A stretch of DNA of 64,000 bases from Marimonas lutisalis (GTDB taxonomy: Bacteria; Pseudomonadota; Alphaproteobacteria; Rhodobacterales; Rhodobacteraceae): positions 62,001-126,000 of the forward strand of contig NZ_SKCI01000002.1 in NCBI RefSeq assembly GCF_005434965.1. Reading direction: 5' to 3'. Made by a program: the position numbers and the translations under genes. Positions 1 through 7,013 of the stretch are shown here, piece by piece. The notes under the pieces are model-generated. The model was given only the letters and a program-made list of their open reading frames with translations, searched no databases and was not told the DNA's origin. Within the stretch, counting starts at the first letter, position 1. Each line of letters opens with the position of its first letter.

Positions 1-333
1 GCCTTCCTGTGCTTCGCCGCGGCTTCCGGTACACCTGTCATCCTGCTCGGCCTTTTGTTCATGTCGATGTCGACGGGCGCGATGTCGACCATGCCCAATG
101 CCTTCTGGGCCGAGTTCTACGGCACGCGAAACATCGGGTCGGTCAAGGCGATGATCGCGGCGGTCATGGTGTTCGGTTCGGCAATTGGCCCGGGGATGAC
201 CGGGCTTGGCATTGATGTGGGCCTCGGGATCGAAACACAATATGCCATCGTTGCGGGGTATTTCCTGCTCACCACGGCGATGATGTGGGTCGGCATCGGC
301 CGGGCGCGCGCCCTAATCCCGGCTGCGGCGTAG
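1..333 (+). CDS. Major facilitator superfamily transporter, C-terminal part (cut by window start)
   Basis: The reading frame is open from the first base and ends at a stop at 331-333, so only the last 110 residues are present. They form hydrophobic helices separated by short loops: a segment rich in Met, Ser and Gly, the conserved-looking stretch AFWAEFYGTRNIGSVKAM, then two more helices and a short charged tail. The FYG-x-x-x-x-G-x-V/I-x-G/A pattern before the last helices is typical of monocarboxylate-type MFS carriers (family knowledge). The substrate cannot be told from this fragment. It runs toward the Smr gene on the opposite strand and overlaps its 3' end by about 20 bases (313-333). 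The identity as an MFS permease is inferred from the hydrophobic pattern and that motif. Confidence 0.7.
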   Translation, partial: AFLCFAAASGTPVILLGLLFMSMSTGAMSTMPNAFWAEFYGTRNIGSVKAMIAAVMVFGSAIGPGMTGLGIDVGLGIETQYAIVAGYFLLTTAMMWVGIGRARALIPAAA

Positions 334-897
334 GTACACGTAATACGCCCCGCCGCCGCCGTGTTTCACATGCGCCTCGGCCACCTGCAGAACCACCTGC
401 GCCAGCGGCGGCACCGAAAGCCAATGCGGCACCTGGTGGCGCAGCACCCCGTGGCGCACCGGGATCGGCCCGCCATCGTCGCGGTTCTTGCCCTTGCCGG
501 TGATCACCAGAACCAGGCGTTTACCCTGGGCATGCGCCTGCAGGATGAACGACATCAGGCGCGGATGTGCCTGGTCCATCGTCATCCCGTGCAGGTCCAG
601 CTTTCCTTCCGGGCTCATCTTGCCGCGTTTCAGTTTCTGATGCGTCTTGCGATCCATCCGTAGCGGCGCCTTGGCAACGCGCTCGGAAACGGGCGGCAAC
701 AGGTCGTGCCCTTTCGAATTTCCGGCGCCGGTCCCGCCGAACTCGAACGGCGTCATCCGCGACTTCGGTGTTTTCTTTGGCGTCGGTCTCGGCAGGGGCG
801 TTTCATGATCCTTGCGCGCAGGATGCAAACGCTCGGTCGTCTCGGCAACCTTGCGCCACAGGTCGATCTCGTCCGATCTCAGCCGCCGGCGGGTCAT
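313..897 (-). CDS. Smr domain protein (MutS2 C-terminal-like)
   Basis: A 194-residue protein with a basic, Pro-rich first half and a C-terminal Smr (small MutS-related) domain from about residue 95. The domain signature DLHGM is at 101-105, followed by the glycine-rich ITGKGK turn at 132-137 and the terminal EAHVKHGGGGAYYVYL strand region at about 174-189. Smr domains in MutS2 and stand-alone proteins bind or nick nucleic acid (branched DNA or mRNA on stalled ribosomes); the exact role of stand-alone alphaproteobacterial members is not settled. Its ATG overlaps the stop of mltA by four bases, so the two are probably translated together. The gene is the last of a three-gene leftward unit (Tim44-like, mltA, Smr). 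Confidence 0.88.
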   Translation of the reverse strand: MTRRRLRSDEIDLWRKVAETTERLHPARKDHETPLPRPTPKKTPKSRMTPFEFGGTGAGNSKGHDLLPPVSERVAKAPLRMDRKTHQKLKRGKMSPEGKLDLHGMTMDQAHPRLMSFILQAHAQGKRLVLVITGKGKNRDDGGPIPVRHGVLRHQVPHWLSVPPLAQVVLQVAEAHVKHGGGGAYYVYLRRSRD

Positions 898-1928
898 TCC
901 ATGCCCTCGGGCAGCATCGCATAGGCCCGCTGAATCGGCAGCAGCACAACCATCCTACCCGGATCGCGCAGGCGCCCCGCCCTTATCCCGGCCTGATCGC
1001 CTGTGCCAAAGAAGATATCCGCCCGCTGCGCCCCCTTGATAGCCGAGCCGGTATCCTGCGCCACCATCAGGCGCCGCAACGGCCCCTTTCCTCCTTTTTC
1101 GATCCAGACCGGGGCGCCAAGCGGGGTATAGGCAGGGTCCACGGCGATCGACCGCATCGCAGTAATCGACCGGTTCATCGCCCCCAAGGGTCCCAGTTCT
1201 GCCGGCACCTGGTTCACAGTTCGGAAAAACACGTATGACGGATTGTGACGCAACAGTTCCAGGCCATCCAACGGGTTGCGCCGCACCCAGTTCTTGATGA
1301 CCTGCGCGCTTACCTGGTGCGCCTTGTAGATGCCCCGCCGCACCAGCTCGACGCCGATCGAGCGGTAATCATGGCCATTCGATCCGCCATACCCCACGCG
1401 AATGTATCGCCCGCTTGGCAACCGGATACGGCCGGATCCCTGCACCTGCAGGAAAAACAACTCAACAGGATCATCCACCCACGCGATCTCGAGACCCCGG
1501 CCGCTCATCACCTCGCCGGTTTCGATCTCCCGGCGGGTCAACCACTGACGGGCTGTTCGCGCTTCGGGCGGCATACTGTAGATCGGGTAACGATAACGCG
1601 CGGATGGCGCTGTATCTCCGTTCAGTTCCGGCTCGAAATATCCGGTAAAGAGTGGCTCCCTGCCATCCTCGATCAGAACGGGCCGAAAAAACAATTCGAA
1701 GAACGCGCGCGCATCCGTCTGGTCTGCGGCCAGCGCGCACAGGGCTTCCCAATCGGGGTCTTTCATGTCGGCACAGGTGTTCAGGAAAACCGAAAGGGCC
1801 TCGGATTGGTCATCCTCGGCCCAGCCGTTCAGGTCCTTGAACTCCAGGATCGTGTATTCCGTCTCTGCCGCTGCTCCACCTGCCATCATCAGCCCCGCAA
1901 GTGCAGCCGCGCAAAGCGCGCGGATCAT
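894..1928 (-). CDS. mltA: Membrane-bound lytic murein transglycosylase A (MltA family)
   Basis: MltA cleaves the MurNAc-GlcNAc bond of peptidoglycan to give 1,6-anhydro ends, in the periplasm. The 344-residue product starts with a cleavable-looking signal peptide (about residues 1-21, ending GGAAA). There is no lipobox Cys, so it may be soluble or held by partners rather than lipidated like the E. coli enzyme. The MltA domain shows LFTGYFEPEL at 93-102 and LFFLQVQGSGRI at 157-168. The 3D domain carries VAQDTGSAIKG at 289-299 and RADIFFGTG at 302-310, which contain the catalytic-type aspartates. The length is normal for the family. Four-base overlaps with the Tim44-like gene upstream and the Smr gene downstream make a compact operon. 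Confidence 0.93.
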   Translation of the reverse strand: MIRALCAAALAGLMMAGGAAAETEYTILEFKDLNGWAEDDQSEALSVFLNTCADMKDPDWEALCALAADQTDARAFFELFFRPVLIEDGREPLFTGYFEPELNGDTAPSARYRYPIYSMPPEARTARQWLTRREIETGEVMSGRGLEIAWVDDPVELFFLQVQGSGRIRLPSGRYIRVGYGGSNGHDYRSIGVELVRRGIYKAHQVSAQVIKNWVRRNPLDGLELLRHNPSYVFFRTVNQVPAELGPLGAMNRSITAMRSIAVDPAYTPLGAPVWIEKGGKGPLRRLMVAQDTGSAIKGAQRADIFFGTGDQAGIRAGRLRDPGRMVVLLPIQRAYAMLPEGME

Positions 1929-2584
1929 TCGCCCGTGGCGACAAGCTGCCAGTTGGGGTCATCCGAGCCGAACACCCGCTCGAATGTCCACGTATCTTTC
2001 TGGCGTTTGATCTTGCCTTCCTCGCCCTCGACAATCTCGCCCGCGCTGTCGCGCACCACGCTCGTCAACTCTCCTACGAACCTGACCGAAATTTCGCCGG
2101 CCTTCGTTGCGTCATCGAACATCGCATCGACCAGCGTCAACTCGCGGACGCCAACGAAATCGGCCTCGATCTTCAGGCCGTTCCTTTCGCGCTCTTCCAC
2201 CACGCCGGCAAAGGCCTCGTAGACATCGTTCGACAGGAAAGGCTTGATCTGGGCCATGTCTCCACGTTCAAAGCCCATCAGGATCATCTCGTAGGCGCCG
2301 CGCGCACCCTGCAGGAATTGCGATACCGAGAAGTTGGGTTCGGCCTTTTTCATCTTGGTCAGGGCATCGGCGGCCTGACTGCCTTCGGCGACATGGTCGG
2401 TAATGTCATGGTCCGGCCCACCTTCGATCACTTCGAAACTGCGCCGGTCGTTGGTTGCAGTGGTTTCACGCGGGGCCGGCGGGGCTTCAAATCCGTCGCG
2501 CGTTCCCAAAACGCTTTTCAGACGCAGGATCAGGAACACGGCAATGCCGGCCAGCACCAGAAGCTGAAGGATCGGTGAATTCAT
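1925..2584 (-). CDS. Tim44-like domain membrane-anchored protein (TimA-like)
   Basis: A 219-residue protein with one N-terminal transmembrane helix (about residues 6-20, LQLLVLAGIAVFLILRL), a variable acidic linker, and a C-terminal Tim44/MRPL45-type domain from about residue 80 (SQFLQGARGAYEMILMGFER onward). Tim44 is the mitochondrial import-motor scaffold. Bacterial relatives are inner-membrane proteins of poorly known function, and one in Caulobacter has been called TimA. I chose the ATG at 2582-2584, which starts MNSPIL. Longer in-frame extensions upstream run antisense through fxsA and look non-coding. It is the first gene of the leftward unit with mltA and is divergent from fxsA-secB. 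Proximity to SecB is suggestive of a protein-targeting role but is only context. Confidence 0.85.
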   Translation of the reverse strand: MNSPILQLLVLAGIAVFLILRLKSVLGTRDGFEAPPAPRETTATNDRRSFEVIEGGPDHDITDHVAEGSQAADALTKMKKAEPNFSVSQFLQGARGAYEMILMGFERGDMAQIKPFLSNDVYEAFAGVVEERERNGLKIEADFVGVRELTLVDAMFDDATKAGEISVRFVGELTSVVRDSAGEIVEGEEGKIKRQKDTWTFERVFGSDDPNWQLVATGE

Positions 2585-2692
2585 ATGTACCTCGCGGGCG
2601 TCAGAACATGGAAACGGGCGTAACCTGCACTTATGTAAGGGACGGGCGCGATCAAGTCCATCGCGCCCATGCGCCGTAAGGAGATTGTGAAA

Positions 2693-3184
2693 ATGTGGCT
2701 GCTTCTGGCCTTTATCGGTATACCGCTTATCGAAATCGCCCTGTTCATCCAGGTCGGCGGCGCGATCGGGCTTGGATACACGCTTCTGATCGTCGTGCTT
2801 ACGGCAATCCTGGGCACTTGGCTGGTGCGTACGCAGGGCCTGATGGCGCTGGGCGAATTGCAGCGCTCGTTCAAGGAATTGAATGACCCGACAGAACCGC
2901 TTGCCCATGGTGCTATGATCCTGTTTTCCGGCGCGCTTCTTCTGACGCCGGGCTTTTTCACCGATGCGGTGGGCTTTGCCCTTCTTGTTCCGGGCATACG
3001 CAAGGCCGTATATCGCTGGATTCGCAAACGCGTCACGGTCACTCATTTCACCATGGGCGCACGGCAAACGCACCAGAATCCGCGCCAGCCCGAGGCCGAA
3101 AACGACGTCATCGAAGGCGAATATCACGAAGTGGATGCGCCCAAACGCCCCACCCACCGGCCTTCGGGGTGGACCAAGCATTGA
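2693..3184 (+). CDS. fxsA: FxsA family membrane protein
   Basis: A 163-residue polytopic protein starting MWLLLAFIGIPLIEIALF, the hallmark N-terminus of the FxsA family. Three to four hydrophobic segments follow, including ALLLTPGFFTDAVGFALLVPG before a basic, hydrophilic C-terminal tail. E. coli FxsA counteracts exclusion of phage T7 by the F plasmid when overproduced; its normal role is unknown. I took the ATG at 2693 because an AAGGAG ribosome-binding site at 2678-2683 sits 9 bases upstream. An upstream in-frame ATG at 2669 would add eight residues and bury that site. It is divergent from the Tim44-like gene and lies just before secB. Confidence 0.9.
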   Translation: MWLLLAFIGIPLIEIALFIQVGGAIGLGYTLLIVVLTAILGTWLVRTQGLMALGELQRSFKELNDPTEPLAHGAMILFSGALLLTPGFFTDAVGFALLVPGIRKAVYRWIRKRVTVTHFTMGARQTHQNPRQPEAENDVIEGEYHEVDAPKRPTHRPSGWTKH

Positions 3185-3209
3185 GACTGCCCTGACAGCC
3201 TGCTAAATC
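3180..3209 (+). promoter_or_regulatory. Predicted secB promoter
   Basis: TTGAGA at 3181-3186 and TAAATC at 3204-3209 are separated by exactly 17 bases, a good housekeeping sigma-type pair. The -35 overlaps the fxsA stop codon. Transcription would start near 3216, about 30 bases before the secB ATG, so secB probably has its own promoter as well as read-through from fxsA. Confidence 0.45.
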
Positions 3210-3245
3210 GGTCACAACCGTAACATTCCTTTTAGGAGACGACAC

Positions 3246-3743
3246 ATGGCCGAAAACGGGAACGGAGCTGCGGAGCAGCAGGCCCCGCAAATCCAGATGA
3301 ACGTGCAGAACCAGTTCATTCGGGACCTGTCCTTCGAGAATATCCTCGCCCAGAAGGGCGCCACCGGCGAGGTTCAGCCCGACGTGCGCGTTCAGGTCAA
3401 CCTCGATGCCCGCAAGCGTGACGCCGAGAACCAGTACGAAGTCGCGATCAAGCTGAACATCGAATCCGTCGACAAGAACAACGCCGATACCAAGCTGTTC
3501 CTGATGGAAGTTGACTATGTCGGCCTGTTCATGATCGCCGGCGTGCCCGAAGAACAGCTGCACGCGTTTCTTCTCATCGAATGCCCGCGGCTTCTTTTCC
3601 CGTTCCTGCGCCGCGTCGTCTCGGACGTGACGCGCGATGGTGGTTTCCCGCCGCTCAACCTTGAAAACATCGACTTCCTTGCTCTCTACCGGCAAGAGGT
3701 TGCGCGCCGCGCCGCCGAGCAGGGCCAGGCGAACCCCAACTGA
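3246..3743 (+). CDS. secB: Protein-export chaperone SecB
   Basis: SecB is a cytoplasmic tetramer that keeps preproteins unfolded and delivers them to SecA. The 165-residue product is the usual length. It contains the conserved beta-strand region (QNQFIRDLSFENI near residue 20, then DVRVQVNLDA) and the C-terminal helix region with CPRLLFPFLRRVVSDVTRDGGFPPL, the best-conserved SecB block. AGGAG at 3233-3237 precedes the ATG with suitable spacing. It is convergent with dnaQ, whose stop lies only 3 bases beyond. SecA is encoded near the other end of the window (59.9-62.6 kb). Confidence 0.97.
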   Translation: MAENGNGAAEQQAPQIQMNVQNQFIRDLSFENILAQKGATGEVQPDVRVQVNLDARKRDAENQYEVAIKLNIESVDKNNADTKLFLMEVDYVGLFMIAGVPEEQLHAFLLIECPRLLFPFLRRVVSDVTRDGGFPPLNLENIDFLALYRQEVARRAAEQGQANPN

Positions 3744-3746
3744 TCG

Positions 3747-4445
3747 TCAGGACAGCTTTTTCCAAAGCGCGCCGTCGCCCATCGCCTCGACAAAGGCTGC
3801 ATGGGCGGCGGCTTCTTCTTGCGTGATCCGCGGCGGCAACGGCACATCGCGGCGTTTTGGCCGCCACGCACTCTGAGAGTCGGACTGCGATTTTTCAGAA
3901 TCCTGCCGCCCGGCACCCAGCGCGAAATCCGGCTGCCGCCCACCGATGAGTTCAAGATAAACCTCGGCAAGGATCTCGCTATCGAGAAGCGCGCCGTGCA
4001 GCGTCCGCGCCGAGTTGTCGATATTGAACCGGCGGCACAGCGCATCCAGCGACGCGGGCGAGCCCGGAAATTTTCGCCGTGCAATGGCCAACGTATCCAC
4101 CGCCTGTTCCCAGGGAAGTTGCGGCAGGTTCAGCCATCCCAGTTCGGCATTCAGGAATTTCATGTCGAACGACGCATTGTGAATCACCAGCTTCGCATCG
4201 CCAACGAAATCCAGGAAATCCTGCGCGATCTTTGAAAACACGGGCTTGTCGCGCAGGAACTCCTCGCTCAGCCCGTGCACCTCGAACGCTTCCTGCGGCA
4301 TGTCGCGCTCGGGATTGATGTATTGATGATAAGTATTGCCGGTGGGAACGTGGTTATACAGTTCCACGCCCCCGATCTCGACGATCCGGTCACCCTGTTC
4401 CGGATCAAATCCCGTGGTCTCGGTATCCAGAACGATCTCACGCAT
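3747..4445 (-). CDS. dnaQ: DNA polymerase III subunit epsilon (3'-5' proofreading exonuclease)
   Basis: A 232-residue DEDDh exonuclease. Exo I carries Asp7 and Glu9 in DTET, Exo II has Asp94 in NASFD, and Exo III has His150 and Asp155 in HGALLDSE, so the catalytic set is complete. Family enzymes proofread for the replicative polymerase alpha subunit. The C-terminal 50 residues are Ser-, Gln- and Ala-rich and would hold the polymerase-binding tail. The gene is last in maf-aroE-coaE-dnaQ, overlapping coaE by 8 bases. This order is conserved beside the origin in alphaproteobacteria such as Caulobacter. Confidence 0.95.
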   Translation of the reverse strand: MREIVLDTETTGFDPEQGDRIVEIGGVELYNHVPTGNTYHQYINPERDMPQEAFEVHGLSEEFLRDKPVFSKIAQDFLDFVGDAKLVIHNASFDMKFLNAELGWLNLPQLPWEQAVDTLAIARRKFPGSPASLDALCRRFNIDNSARTLHGALLDSEILAEVYLELIGGRQPDFALGAGRQDSEKSQSDSQSAWRPKRRDVPLPPRITQEEAAAHAAFVEAMGDGALWKKLS

Positions 4446-5028
4446 CCATCTTCTCCCGAATGTCCTTCAAGATATCCTGCACCTGCTGGCGGGCATGCTC
4501 AACCGTGTCGGTGACAATCACGTAATCCGCTTTTTGGCGTTTCTCGGCGTCCGGCACCTGCTTGGCCAGGATCGCTTCGAACTGCGCCTCGCTCATCGTG
4601 CCGCGCGCCAGCACCCGGCGCCTCTGCTCCTCGGCATCAATCGAAACCACGGCCACGGCATCCATGCGTTCGTTGCCGCCGGTTTCAAACAGCAGCGGGA
4701 TGTCGAAAACGATGATGTCCGATTTCGCCGCGGCAACAAATTCGGCCCGGTCCACGGCAACCAGCGGATGCACGATCTGCTCGATCTGTTTCAGCGCATC
4801 GGGCTGTTCCGCGATGATCTGTTTCAGAACGTCACGCGAAACCGCACCATCGATGATGGCTACGGGAAACAGGGCGCGCATTGGTTCAACCGCCGCTCCC
4901 CCTTCCGTATAAATCCGGTGAACTGCGGCATCCGCATCCCACACGTCGCAGCCCGCCTCGGAAAACAGTTTTGCCGTGGTCGATTTACCCATCCCGATCG
5001 AGCCCGTCAGGCCAAGCCGGAATGTCAT
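4438..5028 (-). CDS. coaE: Dephospho-CoA kinase
   Basis: CoaE phosphorylates the 3'-OH of the dephospho-CoA ribose, the last step of CoA synthesis. The 196-residue protein has the P-loop GSIGMGKST at residues 9-17, the DADAAVH substrate region around residue 33, and the FDIPLLFETG motif near residue 107, all family signatures. The ATG overlaps the aroE stop by four bases and the 3' end overlaps dnaQ by eight. Length and motifs are normal. Confidence 0.96.
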   Translation of the reverse strand: MTFRLGLTGSIGMGKSTTAKLFSEAGCDVWDADAAVHRIYTEGGAAVEPMRALFPVAIIDGAVSRDVLKQIIAEQPDALKQIEQIVHPLVAVDRAEFVAAAKSDIIVFDIPLLFETGGNERMDAVAVVSIDAEEQRRRVLARGTMSEAQFEAILAKQVPDAEKRQKADYVIVTDTVEHARQQVQDILKDIREKMDA

Positions 5029-5858
5029 CGCAGCGCCGCCGCCCGCGTGGCCTTGTCCACCTCCGGCCGCTGGCCGAACCAGCGTTCAAAGGCGGGCACC
5101 GCCTGGTGCAGCAACATGCCCAGACCATCGACGGTCACGCATCCCATTTCTCGCGCAACACGCAGCAGCCGGGTTTCCAGCGGATTGTAAACCAGGTCGG
5201 TGACAACCGCGTCCTTGCGCAACCCGTCCAGCGGCACACGCAGTTCGGGCTTGCCCAACATGCCCAGCGACGTGGTGTTCACAACCGTCCTGGCATCTTC
5301 CAGCATGTTGCCGGCCTTCACCCATTCAACCACGCGAAGGCGGTTGCCAAAATCCTCGGCCAGCTTCTCCGCCCGTACCCGTGTGCGGTTGGAAATCATG
5401 ATCTCGGGCACGCCCACATCGATCAGCGACGCCACAACCGCGCGCGCCGCGCCGCCGGCACCCAGAACCGCCGCCGGTCCGGCCTTCGGGTTCCAGTTCG
5501 GCGCGCCCTGGCGCAGGTTCTCGATGAACCCGTATCCATCGGTGTTGTCGGCATGAATTTTCCCGTCCTTGCGGAAGATCAGCGTGTTCGCGGCGCCGAT
5601 CAGCGTGGCGCGGTCGGTGATCAGGTCTGCCAGCTCCAGCGCGCGCAGTTTGTGCGGCACGGTGATGTTCACCCCGACAAAGCCCATCTTGGGAAGGGTC
5701 TTCAGGACGATTTCCAGGTTTTCGCCGGAGACATCCATCGGAATATAGTGGCCCTTCAGGCCGTAGGTGCGCAGCCAGTACATGTGCAACTGCGGAGATT
5801 TCGAATGCGCAATGGGCGATCCGATCACGCCAGCCAGGGGGATACGCTCTGTTGTCAT
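5025..5858 (-). CDS. aroE: Shikimate dehydrogenase (NADP+)
   Basis: AroE reduces 3-dehydroshikimate to shikimate in aromatic amino-acid synthesis. The 277-residue protein has the shikimate-binding SPIAHSKSP at 14-22, the catalytic lysine Lys70 in NITVPHK, Asp107 in NTDGYGF, and the dinucleotide-binding GAGGAARA at 133-140. The C-terminal GLGMLLHQAVPAFERWFG is the usual AroE ending. It overlaps maf upstream and coaE downstream by four bases each. Confidence 0.96.
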   Translation of the reverse strand: MTTERIPLAGVIGSPIAHSKSPQLHMYWLRTYGLKGHYIPMDVSGENLEIVLKTLPKMGFVGVNITVPHKLRALELADLITDRATLIGAANTLIFRKDGKIHADNTDGYGFIENLRQGAPNWNPKAGPAAVLGAGGAARAVVASLIDVGVPEIMISNRTRVRAEKLAEDFGNRLRVVEWVKAGNMLEDARTVVNTTSLGMLGKPELRVPLDGLRKDAVVTDLVYNPLETRLLRVAREMGCVTVDGLGMLLHQAVPAFERWFGQRPEVDKATRAAALR

Positions 5859-6454
5859 GCTTCAATATCTCCGGTTGTGCTGAGATATGACAAAATTTCC
5901 ACCAGGGGCAAACCCAGGACGTTGAAATAATCTCCGTCAATGCGGGCAAAGAGCCGCACGCCTTCCTCTTCAAGCTTGTAGCCGCCTACCGCATGGCGGA
6001 TGCTGTCCCAGTTCCGGGCGATATACCCATCCAGGTACGCGTCCGAGAAATCACGCATCTGCAGGCGCACCTGCCCGATATGGCGCCAGATCGGTTGGCC
6101 TTCGTGATAGATCACCGCTGCCGACAAAAGGCTGTGCCGGTCGCCGCGCAACCGTTTCAGCTGCGCGCGGGCATCTTCGGGGTTTTCGGGTTTCGACAGG
6201 ATCGTACCGCGATGTTCCAGAACCTGATCACACCCGATCACCAGTGCCTCGGGATTCTTGCGACTGATCTTTTCGGCTTTGCCCTCGGCCAGTGCATCGG
6301 CAATGTCGCGTGGTGGCGCTCCGTCGGCCAGCATCGCCTTCCTGATCGAATCCTCATCGATTCGCGCCACCGAAACACTGAAAGGCACCCCGGCATTGCG
6401 CAGAAGCTGCTGCCGGATCTCGGACCCCGAGGCTAGAATGATCGGTCGTGGCAT
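5855..6454 (-). CDS. maf: Maf-like nucleoside triphosphate pyrophosphatase
   Basis: A 199-residue Maf/HAM1-superfamily protein. The phosphate-binding ASGSEIRQQLL is at residues 8-18, the metal and base region VIGCDQVLE at 72-80, and a GDYFNVLGLPL block near the C-terminus. Family enzymes hydrolyse nucleoside triphosphates, including modified bases, to monophosphates. The motifs diverge somewhat from the YhdE and YceF types, so the substrate class is left open. It is the first gene of the leftward maf-aroE-coaE-dnaQ unit. Its ATG touches a DnaA-box-like sequence at the edge of the long non-coding gap. Confidence 0.93.
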   Translation of the reverse strand: MPRPIILASGSEIRQQLLRNAGVPFSVSVARIDEDSIRKAMLADGAPPRDIADALAEGKAEKISRKNPEALVIGCDQVLEHRGTILSKPENPEDARAQLKRLRGDRHSLLSAAVIYHEGQPIWRHIGQVRLQMRDFSDAYLDGYIARNWDSIRHAVGGYKLEEEGVRLFARIDGDYFNVLGLPLVEILSYLSTTGDIEA

Positions 6455-6475
6455 GTGGACAACCCAGTGGAATTG

Positions 6476-6490
6476 TTAGCGAAGTGTTAA
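6476..6490. promoter_or_regulatory. CtrA-like half-site pair
   Basis: TTAG at 6476-6479 and TTAA at 6487-6490 are separated by 7 bases and followed by C. This matches the CtrA consensus TTAA-N7-TTAA(C) except for one base. In Caulobacter CtrA binds such sites in the origin and represses initiation. It also lies just upstream of maf, so it could serve maf transcription. One site with one mismatch could be chance. Confidence 0.3.
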
Positions 6491-6895
6491 CGGAGCTTTT
6501 TTGAAAACTCCAACGCTTCCCTCCCTGCGGGATAATTCCGGGGCTTTCGCGCCTGTCCTTCCATTTTCGTCCCACGTGGAAAAGAACAACGTTCCATTGT
6601 GCACTATCTCTTCCGGGCAGGATGTTCTCCCAATGAAATCCACATGGCCGCGGTTCGACGCTATGGTCCGGAAACATCGTGTTTTGCGCCGTCCGTCACT
6701 GACAGACCGAAATTTATCTACTGAAATATCCACAAACGGATCCAAACCGTCTCTCCCTGTGGACTGTTCGATAATCCACAGCTTTCGCCGCCCCTACAAA
6801 ATCATCATCCTTCTTTCTTTTTCTTTTTATTTTATTTGGGCTGGCATCGGGGTCTGTGCGAAACGTCCCGGCGCATCGGCAATCCGCAAGGATTG

Positions 6896-6924
6896 TTGAC
6901 TCGGGAAACAGGCAGGCTTATCTA
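6896..6924 (+). promoter_or_regulatory. Predicted rho promoter
   Basis: TTGACT at 6896-6901 and TATCTA at 6919-6924 with a 17-base spacer make a strong housekeeping-type promoter. The start would be near 6931, leaving about 80 bases of leader before rho. A GANTC (CcrM-type) site, GACTC at 6898-6902, overlaps the -35 element. Confidence 0.55.
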
Positions 6925-7013
6925 GCGGTCAACCTGCCCGTCCGGGCAAAAGGGTTTTCCAACACCAGACAAGATCGAGCGCCAGGGATTTCTGGCCGAT
7001 CCAGGATATTTCC

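Larger units (their letters stand above)
6455..7013. other. oriC: Putative chromosomal replication origin (oriC)
   Basis: This is the only gap over 300 bases in the window, and genes on both sides point away from it. It holds sequences close to the DnaA box TTATCCACA: TTGTCCACA (minus, 6454-6462), TTTTCCACG (minus, 6575-6583), AAATCCACA (6636-6644), ATATCCACA (6726-6734), CAGTCCACA (minus, 6758-6766) and TAATCCACA (6772-6780). None is a perfect consensus copy; they carry one to three mismatches. Immediately after the last cluster is an AT-rich, pyrimidine-biased tract (about 6807-6838, almost all T with few C and A) that could be the unwinding element. In Caulobacter the origin lies in the same setting, between the maf/aroE/coaE/dnaQ side and the rho/trmE/gidA/gidB/par side (established synteny). 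Function is inferred. Confidence 0.7.

Noticed and set aside
2585-3181. N-terminal extension of the Tim44-like gene to 3181
   Set aside because: The extension is antisense to fxsA, lacks homology, and precedes a proper membrane anchor starting at 2584.
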